Shown here: positions 1 through 7,399 of the stretch, in pieces | How the letters are laid out: the number at the start of each line of letters is the position of its first letter | Numbering within the stretch: position 1 is the first letter of the stretch | DNA from: an uncultured Victivallales bacterium | Lineage (GTDB): Bacteria; Verrucomicrobiota; Lentisphaeria; Victivallales; UBA1829 | Reading direction: 5' to 3' | Length of the DNA stretch: 48,232 bases | Assembly (NCBI GenBank): GCA_944390795.1 | Contig: CALXRI010000023.1 | Span: 1-48,232 of the forward strand | Position numbers and translations under genes: made by a program | The notes under the pieces: model-generated | The model's database searches: none | What the model saw: only the letters and a program-made list of their open reading frames with translations | What the model was told of the DNA's origin: nothing

Positions 1-1
1 A

Positions 2-158
2 TTTTATTCAAAAAAATTTAGGTTAATACCGCGATGCTCTGCATCGCCAAAAATTGCTTCGTGCAGGACTCTCAGTCCTGCCGCGGTCCAGCTGCGCAAG
101 CTGGTCGCCGGAGGCGAAATCCCTGATACCGCGCATGCTTGCATCGCGGTAATTTATT
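2..158. repeat. structured intergenic repeat, copy 1 (subfamily A)
   Basis: A 157-nt unit that differs at only three positions from the copy at 22034-22190. It is a string of short hairpins: 31-47 (7-bp stem GCGATGC, loop TCT), 64-80 (CAGGACT/AGTCCTG), 88-104 (CCAGCT/AGCTGG), 106-115 (CGCC/GGCG) and 127-151 (TACCGCG/CGCGGTA). Both ends carry TTTATTC or a close variant. It has no convincing reading frame. It lies downstream of the DUF4340 gene, whose stop is about 100 bp away. Confidence 0.85.
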
Positions 159-256
159 CCGCAGAGATCCTTATGCCGGGGCCGAGGCGTGGCATGCCGC
201 CTGGTCCGGTTGCTGCCCGGAGAAGACCTGTTTTTCCGGAAATTCCTGAATGCGGA

Positions 257-1354
257 TTACTTTGCCGGACCCGCATCCGCGGCACCTGTTCCGCTCCTGA
301 CGGGGGATTGTCCGATTTGTTTGTGGAGATCCGCCTGACCGGAGACCAGAAAGAGGTTGTCATGGAAATACCGCCGCTCGAAATTGAGGCGGCTTTGCAG
401 CATTGCCTTGCGTTTCAGAAGCCGGGACGCATTCTCTCCGGGAAGCACGGCAACCTTGTCCGGATTGAAGGAAACCTGGACTATGGCGTATTCCCGTTTG
501 TCCTGACGCGCAACCCGGAGCAGATAGTCGAATCCGTCCGCGCAGCTGAAGCTGATGGAGCGCGTGAAGGCAAGTTTCGCCGGATCCTCCAGCGCAAGAT
601 CCAGTCCGAACGGCTTGGAGAGCAGATCGGCGAGTTTCGACAGAATTCCGGCATCGACCTTTCCGCCTGCGGGGAGGGCGGCTGTGAAGGGATGCGCCGT
701 GTTTCCTCGAATCACGCTCCAGAGGGGTTTCTCTTTTTCCATGGCGGTGATTCGGAGCGCCTTGTTTAGACTGAACAGGCGCAGCGGTTCCAGCCATGCA
801 GAGGGGACCGGATGGCAGTCTTCGAAGACTTTGGCAATCAGATAGACGCTGTCATCGATTCTGACATAGCGGCCTTCCGCGTTTTCCGCGGGCGGCATGC
901 CCGGCTCCGGTTTCACGAAATGGCCTTTTCCGAGAATGATCTTGAATTTCTCCCCGCCGGCCGCATCGCGCAGAGTGACTGTAATTCCCGGGATGATTTG
1001 CGGATCGTCGGTCACAAGCCGGAGCCGTTCCAGAATGTCTCTGCCGCAGTCGTCCAGTTTCTTGACCGCCCCCAGAGTTGAAAGAGACTCCAGCAGGCGT
1101 GCGATCTTGGCGGCGGAGGCGTTTTTCATGCCGCGTTCGACCAGCTTCCAGTTTCCGTCCTTCTTTTCCAGCGTCACGCTGTTTGTGCGCCATTCGATTT
1201 TGATTCCCGCGATTTCCTCCGGCCGGAAACGCGGAATTTCCGAACGCAATCCAGCTCCGGCGAATGTCGTGTGGCTTCGCTTCATGAGCGCAAGGACGGC
1301 GAATGCAGTCAGCAAAAGATAACAGAGAAACAGGAGAATTGTTTTCTTTTTCAT
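257..1354 (-). CDS. DUF4340 domain-containing membrane-anchored protein
   Basis: Last gene of the five-gene ABC export operon. It encodes 365 residues with one N-terminal membrane anchor (about residues 6-24) followed by a soluble domain. The text 'EIAGIKIEW...SVTLEKKDGNWKLVE' is typical of DUF4340, a family regularly found next to GldFG-type ABC permeases. Its ATG overlaps the stop of the upstream permease-GldG fusion by four bases (ATGA), so translation is probably coupled. The likely role is an accessory, extracytoplasmic subunit of that transporter; the biochemical function is unknown. A different minus-strand frame stays open to a TAA at 154-156 inside the repeat edge, so an old C-terminal frameshift is possible but unproven. 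Confidence 0.8.
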   Translation of the reverse strand: MKKKTILLFLCYLLLTAFAVLALMKRSHTTFAGAGLRSEIPRFRPEEIAGIKIEWRTNSVTLEKKDGNWKLVERGMKNASAAKIARLLESLSTLGAVKKLDDCGRDILERLRLVTDDPQIIPGITVTLRDAAGGEKFKIILGKGHFVKPEPGMPPAENAEGRYVRIDDSVYLIAKVFEDCHPVPSAWLEPLRLFSLNKALRITAMEKEKPLWSVIRGNTAHPFTAALPAGGKVDAGILSKLADLLSKPFGLDLALEDPAKLAFTRSISFSCADGFDYLLRVARQDKREYAIVQVSFNPDKVAVLPGENASRLLKRKAMLQSRLNFERRYFHDNLFLVSGQADLHKQIGQSPVRSGTGAADAGPAK

Positions 1355-3999
1355 TTCTTACGTCTCCACTTGGAAAAACGGAGGAACGACCAGACGAGTC
1401 CCGCGAGCACCACAAGACCCGGTACTGCCAAAAGGTTGACAATCCGCAGAATCGTGTCAATCCTGTTCAGATCGGCGCGGAGCTGTCTTCGGACCTCTTT
1501 GAGTTCCCGGCGGACCTGCGAATGCCGGAAGGAGTATTCCCTCAGTTCATTTTTCTGTGCTTCCGTCAGGGCGGCCCCGTTTCCCGCGCTCATCTGATTC
1601 CGGATAGCCTGAACTTTCTCCTGCGACTCGCGCAGATCGCGCTCCAAAGCGAGAATCCGCGATTTATAGGCCAGCTCCGCGCGGGCCTTGATTTCGTTGA
1701 TTTTCGTCAGAGGACGGCTCATCGGGACGCGGCTGCGGATGCGCGAAAGCCAGCCGCCGGAACTGGTCATCTGTTCGACGATGCCTTCCAGAAGGGCGAT
1801 GTTGTCGTTGACGCGGACAATGTTGTTCTGACCGTAAGCGTCACGCACCGCCCGCACACAGAGATCGTTGAACAGCATGTCGCTGTCGCCGAACAGGAAC
1901 ACTTCGCCTTCCGCTTCAGACTCTTTTTTATGCGCGGTTTCGGAGAGGGCGGGAGGACCGTCCGGAAATGCGCTCGGGAAATGGCCGCTCAAATGGACGG
2001 CAAGCGGTATTTTCGCGCCTGACGCCCTGAAATTTTTCAGAATCAGTTCCGGGCGTTCCGCCACATAGGCGCTGACCATCTGCGAGTCGCCGGAGGTGGA
2101 GAGGAGAGTTTCCGTCCTGACGCCCGGCGGAGGAGAGACTTCCAGTCCGCCGGAGAACCAGAGCTCCAGTGCATTCAGCGGGGCGGTTAGTGGCAGTTTG
2201 CGCGAAATCGCATCTCCGGAAAGATTCATCGCGACCGGATTGGAGACGATCCGCTCCGGCAGCACCTTCCGGTAGGAGTAGATCATGTCCGCCGCGACCA
2301 GATTCGGATTGAATGAAACGCCCCAGGCCTTTGTCAGCGTGTCCAGCGACGAGGAAATCCGTTCCATGTAACTGTAATCGGTCTTCAGCTTGATCATCGC
2401 GTAGAATGACCGCGGATCGAGAAATACGGCCATTTTTCCGCCTTTCATCAGATACTGGTCCAGCGCGTAGACGGCGCGTTCCGGAATGCCTGCGGGATGA
2501 ATGACCAGCAGTGCGTCAACATTCTCAATTACCGAGGCGTCAAGCGGAACTTTCACCACATTGCAGCTGCGCGAAAGCTCGTTCACGATGTACCAGGGTT
2601 TTTCAAATACGACCGGCTTTTCCCTGTCATACTGGCGCAATCCCGGATCGACCGGCGTTCCCGTCACGGGAAGTGCGCTCATGATGCCGATGACCGGACG
2701 CTTCTCGGCCGTGACGTTCAGGATGGCGCGGACAACTTCGTACTCCAGAAGATTTTCCTGCTGAAGCGCAAGCTGCGGCAGCGCGATGCAGCGGTCGGCG
2801 TTGGAAACGGCGAGTCCGAGGTAGAAACGGTCTCCGGTATTGATTCGGAACGGCTTCAGTCCTTCCAGAAAGGCCGCTTCTTCATCCTCCGAATCCGGTT
2901 CGGGGTCGAGGACGTGCAGCGTCAGTTTTCCGCGGGATGCGGCGCAGAGATCCCCGAGAAGCCACTCCACCCGTTCCGCGTACTTCTTCATCGCTTCCGG
3001 CATGCGCGGACTGGAGCGCGATGCGTAGAAGCGCAGTGTTGCGGAGGCATTCAGAGAGGACGCGAACTTTTCCGCTTCCTTTGAGAGGGAATACGCTCCG
3101 TCGGAACTCATATCCCAGCGCAGCTGAAACGTCGCACCGATCAGATTCAGGCAGATCAGGGCATAGACGGCAAGCAGCACCCGGAACGCCAGACGGCGGA
3201 ATGCCTGTTTCGTGGAGGATTCCCGCAGTGCGCCCGGCGCAAAAATATTGCCTGTCCCCGCCGAGGAGAATTCCAGCGAGAATGTTGTCAGGCAGAGAAA
3301 AAAAGCGGTCAGGCTGACGCAGTAGACCACATCGGCGGAATCGATGAATCCGCGCTGAAATGCCAGGTAATGCGGCAGAAAGGCGAGATAGGAGAGAACC
3401 GAAACCAGAGTTTCCGGCAGGAACATCAGCCCCATGTCCAGCACGACGGGCAGTCCGATTGTCATGAAGACAGTGCAGATCACCAGGGAGAAGAGGAAAC
3501 TTGCCGTCTGGCTCTTGGAGAGCGCCGAACAGAAACAGGAGACCGAAAGAAAAACCGCTCCCAGCAGAAGTGCGCCGAGGTAGCCGCAGAGAATGGCTCC
3601 CGCATCCGGTCTTCCGAGATAGAGCGCGGTCAGCGGGACGGATGCCGTCAGGAGAAGCGCGATCAGCAGGAGTGTCATGCCCGCCAGAAACTTGCCGACG
3701 GCAAGCTCCCACAGTGCGGCCGGAAACGACAGCGACAGTTCGAAGGCCCCCGTCTTGCGCTCTTCCGACCAAAGCGGCATTCCCAGCGCCGGGATGATGA
3801 ACAGGAACAGCCATGGGAACCATTCGAAAAACGGCGAGAGATCCGCCTGCCCGTAGGAAAAGAGACCGCTCATGACAAAAGTCAGGAATGCCGAAAGCAC
3901 CAGAAAAATCACGAGAAACACCCATGCGGCCGGCGACGCCGCCTCCGCGAAGAACTCCCGCTGCCAGACGGCGCGGATTTTTCTCAGGGAAAACATCAT
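1351..3999 (-). CDS. ABC-2 permease fused to GldG-like auxiliary domain
   Basis: An 882-residue fusion. Residues 1-250 are an ABC-2-type permease with about six membrane segments, starting with an amphipathic 'RKIRAVWQREF' stretch as in GldF. A further membrane helix (about 268-290) leads into a large extracytoplasmic GldG-like region that opens with 'RWDMSSDGAYSLSKEAEKF', the usual GldG signature. Near the C-terminus is a charged coiled coil (about 765-850), then a last membrane helix and a KWRRKK tail. GldF and GldG are separate proteins in Bacteroidota gliding operons; the fused form occurs elsewhere. The gene overlaps the ATPase gene upstream (TGA within ATGATG) and the DUF4340 gene downstream, so the three are co-translated. 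The exported substrate is unknown. Confidence 0.85.
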   Translation of the reverse strand: MMFSLRKIRAVWQREFFAEAASPAAWVFLVIFLVLSAFLTFVMSGLFSYGQADLSPFFEWFPWLFLFIIPALGMPLWSEERKTGAFELSLSFPAALWELAVGKFLAGMTLLLIALLLTASVPLTALYLGRPDAGAILCGYLGALLLGAVFLSVSCFCSALSKSQTASFLFSLVICTVFMTIGLPVVLDMGLMFLPETLVSVLSYLAFLPHYLAFQRGFIDSADVVYCVSLTAFFLCLTTFSLEFSSAGTGNIFAPGALRESSTKQAFRRLAFRVLLAVYALICLNLIGATFQLRWDMSSDGAYSLSKEAEKFASSLNASATLRFYASRSSPRMPEAMKKYAERVEWLLGDLCAASRGKLTLHVLDPEPDSEDEEAAFLEGLKPFRINTGDRFYLGLAVSNADRCIALPQLALQQENLLEYEVVRAILNVTAEKRPVIGIMSALPVTGTPVDPGLRQYDREKPVVFEKPWYIVNELSRSCNVVKVPLDASVIENVDALLVIHPAGIPERAVYALDQYLMKGGKMAVFLDPRSFYAMIKLKTDYSYMERISSSLDTLTKAWGVSFNPNLVAADMIYSYRKVLPERIVSNPVAMNLSGDAISRKLPLTAPLNALELWFSGGLEVSPPPGVRTETLLSTSGDSQMVSAYVAERPELILKNFRASGAKIPLAVHLSGHFPSAFPDGPPALSETAHKKESEAEGEVFLFGDSDMLFNDLCVRAVRDAYGQNNIVRVNDNIALLEGIVEQMTSSGGWLSRIRSRVPMSRPLTKINEIKARAELAYKSRILALERDLRESQEKVQAIRNQMSAGNGAALTEAQKNELREYSFRHSQVRRELKEVRRQLRADLNRIDTILRIVNLLAVPGLVVLAGLVWSFLRFSKWRRKK

Positions 4000-4724
4000 G
4001 GGCGCGTCCCTCCCCCGGAGAGCATGGCAAATACGTCGTCCAGACGACCGGACGGAGACAAGGCGCGGAATTCGGAAACCGTTCCGTCAAAGACCTTCCG
4101 CCCTTCGCTGATTGTCAGAACCCGGTCGCATACGGCGTCGACTTCCTCCAGAATATGGGTCGATACGATAATTGCGCTGTATTCGCGCATTGTGCGGATC
4201 AGTGTGCGGATTTCCCGCTTCTGGTTTGGATCAAGTCCGTCGGTCGGTTCGTCCATCACGAGCACCTGCGGTTTATGCATGATCGCCTGCGCCAGACAGA
4301 CCCTGCGGCGGAATCCCTTGGAGAGCGATTCAATCTCCTCGCATTCCACGGTTTCCAGCGCGCATTGTTCGATCGAGGTTCCGACTGCCGCTCGCAATGT
4401 CCCGCCGGAGAGCCCGCGCATTCTTCCGCAGTAAGTCAGAAATGAACGCACGGTCATATTTCCGTAAAGCGGCGCGTTCTCGGGCAGATAACCGATCTGC
4501 CGTTTCGCTTCGACGAGGTTGTGCAGAATGCTTGTCCCGTTGATGCGCACGTCCCCGGAGGAGGGCGGCATGATTCCGCACAGCATGCGCATGGTGGTGG
4601 TCTTGCCCGCGCCGTTCGGACCGATGAAGCCGAGCACGCTGCGTTCTTCCAGGGAGAAACTCAGATCCTCCACGGATTTTTTGTTCCCATAGTGCTTGCA
4701 CAGATGTTCGGCTGAAAAAGTCAT
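3996..4724 (-). CDS. ABC transporter ATP-binding protein (GldA-like)
   Basis: A 242-residue ATPase that powers the permeases encoded beside it. Walker A is GPNGAGKTT (about 35-43). The signature is a variant, LSKGF (about 134-138), instead of LSGGQ. Walker B is LVMDEP (155-160), followed by the D-loop DGLDP and the switch histidine in VSTHI. I chose the ATG at 4724 because it gives the family's normal N-terminus and has GGAG about six bases upstream; a longer frame to 4868 adds only low-complexity residues. The stop overlaps the start of the permease-GldG fusion. Confidence 0.93.
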   Translation of the reverse strand: MTFSAEHLCKHYGNKKSVEDLSFSLEERSVLGFIGPNGAGKTTTMRMLCGIMPPSSGDVRINGTSILHNLVEAKRQIGYLPENAPLYGNMTVRSFLTYCGRMRGLSGGTLRAAVGTSIEQCALETVECEEIESLSKGFRRRVCLAQAIMHKPQVLVMDEPTDGLDPNQKREIRTLIRTMREYSAIIVSTHILEEVDAVCDRVLTISEGRKVFDGTVSEFRALSPSGRLDDVFAMLSGGGTRP

Positions 4725-4785
4725 CGAAGCTCCGCAGAAGTTTGTTCTGAACGGCCGGTCATACGGGGGCGTGAGGACGGCGCCT

Positions 4786-5766
4786 TCAGCGGGAATCCCG
4801 GGCGATTTCCCGTTCGTTGAAGAGCGCCATCGCCCAGAGCGTCCAGAATCCGATGTAGAAGAATACATACACCAGCGCCCAGAGGAGGTAGGTGAACGGA
4901 ATCACCTGCCGGCTTGCGAGCGCGTCCGCCATCCAGAAATACTGCCAGTTCGGCAGCAGCGTTCTCACGAAATCCGCGAAAAGTCCCGTTCCGAGCCATT
5001 GCGTCACAAAGTATTTTGAAACCAGTCCGAGCAGGAAGATCACGGAGCAGACCGTCAGGTTGGAGACCAGCTCAAGCCTCGTGGAGAGAGCCGTTGTGAT
5101 CGCTCCCATCGTCCAGACCGCCGGGAAGAGGAGCAGAAGCGCGGGAACCAGATGTTTCGCCTCGATGAATTCTTCCGGATCGATCATCTCCGGCGAATGG
5201 AAGGAACTGACGCGGAGAAAATAGAAGACCGCCGCCAGAACCGGGATCAGAATCAGCAGCGCGGCAAGAGCATTTGCCGTGAAGCTGGTCCTGCTGAAGA
5301 AATTGCGGAGCGCGCCGTAAAGCGCGGCAATTGCAATTGCCGCATAGTAAAGCGTCATCGCGGTGTAGTCCAGACGGAACTGATCCTTGGCGATCAGCAC
5401 TGACATCAGCGCGGCGGCGTCGCAGAGGAACACGAACACGGTGACCGCCGCAAGGATTCCAAGAATTTTTCCCAGCACGAACGAAGCGCGCGTCACAGGT
5501 TTGGACATCAGAAGAAGAACCGTTCCGTTCTTCATCTCGCGGCTGATGGTGTGCGCCGCGCAGACGACCGCCACGACAAGGCCGAAGACCAGGGTTGTTG
5601 CCATGGAACTGTCCACGACCAGCTTGATCTGCTCGCGGAACACGAACATCGCGGCCGTCGGGAACAGTCCGATCATAACCATCGCACAGGCGAGCATCAG
5701 AAAATAGATCGGCTCGCGGATGCATTCCGTAAAGGTGTTTCCGGCCAGCTTGTAAATGATCAGCAT
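4786..5766 (-). CDS. ABC-2 family transporter permease
   Basis: A 326-residue integral membrane protein with about six hydrophobic segments. The arrangement is typical of ABC-2 export permeases: an N-terminal cytoplasmic start, a first helix, the motif 'ISREMKNGTVLLLMSKPVTR' (the conserved ExxxGTxxxLLSxPVSR-like coupling region), then paired helices. It is preceded by GGGGAG six bases before the ATG and lies 61 bp upstream of the ATPase gene. The operon therefore encodes two permease-type subunits, this one and the GldG fusion, which could pair with a dimer of the single ATPase. Confidence 0.87.
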   Translation of the reverse strand: MLIIYKLAGNTFTECIREPIYFLMLACAMVMIGLFPTAAMFVFREQIKLVVDSSMATTLVFGLVVAVVCAAHTISREMKNGTVLLLMSKPVTRASFVLGKILGILAAVTVFVFLCDAAALMSVLIAKDQFRLDYTAMTLYYAAIAIAALYGALRNFFSRTSFTANALAALLILIPVLAAVFYFLRVSSFHSPEMIDPEEFIEAKHLVPALLLLFPAVWTMGAITTALSTRLELVSNLTVCSVIFLLGLVSKYFVTQWLGTGLFADFVRTLLPNWQYFWMADALASRQVIPFTYLLWALVYVFFYIGFWTLWAMALFNEREIARDSR

Positions 5767-5777
5767 TGTTCGCTCCC

Positions 5778-6416
5778 CTATTTCCCCGTTCCTGCAGAGC
5801 GTTCATTGAGCGCTCTGCGGAATTTCTTCTGCATTTCACGGTCCATCAGGAGATTGCCGAGAATGACCGAGTTGATGTTCCAGTTCAGGTCCTCGATTTC
5901 GGCGCGTTCCGTCTTCGGTCCGACGGCAAGACGGTATTTCGGCGGAATGACTTCCGTTCCTCCGAGCAGGATGACCCGTTTCGGATTGACGAATGCAAGA
6001 AAGCTTGACAGTTTTTCCTCGGGAAGTTCGAAAGCGTCCTCGATTTTCGGCGGATACACCATGATCTTCTGTTCGGCGGAATATTCGGTCGGGAGAAGAA
6101 TGTACATGACGTTGGAGTCCCTGCGCGCGATTTCAGCGAGCGCGGCCGGCGCCTGGTAATCGGCGGTCAGGATCAGATTCGGAATCCGTTTCCCCTTCTT
6201 GTATCTGATATCGCCGGGAGCTGAAATGCGTTCGACGGTGACGGTTTCGGTCAGCTCCGCTTCGGCCGCCGCCTTGTCCTCCGCATTTTTTCCGGAGATT
6301 TCCGGCGTTTCCTTCACGGTTGCGGCTTTTTCTCCGCTTTTTCCGGACGGGACTTCCGCGGAAACGGCGGAAAATCCGAAAAACAGTGTCAGCAGCAGGA
6401 AAAAAGTTGCTTTCAT
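5778..6416 (-). CDS. secreted protein of unknown function, first gene of ABC operon
   Basis: A 212-residue protein with a cleavable-looking signal peptide (MKATFFLLLTLFFGFSAVSA, about residues 1-20). A Lys/Glu/Ala-rich low-complexity stretch follows to about residue 75, then a compact domain. I chose the start at 6416 because it has AGGA nine bases upstream and begins exactly at the signal peptide; an in-frame ATG further out adds a poor leader. I do not recognise the mature domain. It ends 11 bp before the permease gene, so it probably works in the periplasm with this ABC system. Confidence 0.75.
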   Translation of the reverse strand: MKATFFLLLTLFFGFSAVSAEVPSGKSGEKAATVKETPEISGKNAEDKAAAEAELTETVTVERISAPGDIRYKKGKRIPNLILTADYQAPAALAEIARRDSNVMYILLPTEYSAEQKIMVYPPKIEDAFELPEEKLSSFLAFVNPKRVILLGGTEVIPPKYRLAVGPKTERAEIEDLNWNINSVILGNLLMDREMQKKFRRALNERSAGTGK

Positions 6417-6440
6417 CTTGAAATATCCTGTCATTGAAAT

Positions 6441-6468
6441 TTGATTTTTTAAATAGTCCATATATTCT
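6441..6468 (+). promoter_or_regulatory. putative sigma70 promoter for formyltransferase gene
   Basis: TTGATT (6441-6446), 16-bp spacer, TATTCT (6463-6468). It lies in the AT-rich divergent gap between the ABC operon and the plus-strand gene at 6509. The transcript would have a leader of about 35 nt. Confidence 0.45.
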
Positions 6469-6508
6469 ATGACATGTTTACAGGAAAATCAAATCGAAAG
6501 CGCTGCGA

Positions 6509-7399
6509 ATGGTCAATGTTTTTTTAAAAGATTCGTCAAAAAGGCCCTCCGCGGCCATTTTTTTAAGCGGAAGCGGCACCAATGCCGAAAAACTTCTGGA
6601 GCATAACCGCCGTCTCGGCGGACGCTCCTCCTGGCGTCCGGCGCTGATTGTGACGGACCGCCCGCGCACCAGCCGGGCCCGCGAGATTGCGGAAAAATAC
6701 GGTCTTCCGCTTCTGGAGCACAGCATTTTCGAATTCTACCGCGCGCACGGACTGGAGAAGGTCTCCCTGGCGACACCCGAGGCGTGTTGCGTCCGCGAGC
6801 TGTGGACCGATGAACTCCGCGCGAAAATCGCGCCGTACCGGATTGATTTCGGACTGCTTGCCGGATTTGTTCCGCTCACCAACATTGTCGGCGATTTCCC
6901 CTGTCTGAATGTGCATCCGGGCGATCTGACGGTCATGGAGTCGGGGCGGAGATATCTCGTCGGACTCCACAGCGTTCCCGTCGAGCTGGCGATTCTCGCC
7001 GGGCACACGACGCTTCGCAGCAGCGTGATTCTGGTGCAGCCCTATACGCCGGGAGCGTCCGAAATGGATTCCGGACCGCTTCTGGGCATTTCCGAACCAT
7101 GCCCCGTGGATCTGATGGGGCATACCCTTGACGAGCTCCGGGCCGTTTTTTCCGCGCGGAAAGGCGAGCACCGCCACGGAGCGAACAGCGATCTGCTTTC
7201 GGTCATCGCCGCGGAAAATCAGGAGCGTCTCAAGGAACGCGGCGACTGGATCGTTTATCCGCAGGCCGCTGAAGATTTTGCGCGCGGCTGTTTCGGTCTG
7301 GATGAATACGGGAGCCTTTGCTGGCGAGAGGATCTGGTGCATGCGTTCCGGGCTGTCCGGACCGTGGAATACGGAGCCGTCAGGAGGCTGATCGAATGA
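6509..7399 (+). CDS. formyltransferase-family protein (PurN-like fold)
   Basis: A 296-residue protein related to glycinamide ribonucleotide formyltransferase. It has a phosphate-loop-like LSGSGTNAEKLL (about 19-30). The catalytic triad of the family can be placed: Asn134 and His136 in NVHPGDLT, and Asp187 in ASEMDSGPLL. It is about 80 residues longer than PurN, with an insert around residues 70-105 and a C-terminal extension, so GAR may not be the substrate. The stop overlaps the start of the YdbH-like gene (ATGA). The ribosome-binding site is weak. The enzyme class is clear; the substrate is not. Confidence 0.8.
   Translation: MVNVFLKDSSKRPSAAIFLSGSGTNAEKLLEHNRRLGGRSSWRPALIVTDRPRTSRAREIAEKYGLPLLEHSIFEFYRAHGLEKVSLATPEACCVRELWTDELRAKIAPYRIDFGLLAGFVPLTNIVGDFPCLNVHPGDLTVMESGRRYLVGLHSVPVELAILAGHTTLRSSVILVQPYTPGASEMDSGPLLGISEPCPVDLMGHTLDELRAVFSARKGEHRHGANSDLLSVIAAENQERLKERGDWIVYPQAAEDFARGCFGLDEYGSLCWREDLVHAFRAVRTVEYGAVRRLIE

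Noticed and set aside
7318-7395. N-terminal extension of the YdbH-like gene
   Set aside because: Lies inside the formyltransferase gene; the ATG at 7396 gives the common 4-base overlap and the expected membrane anchor.
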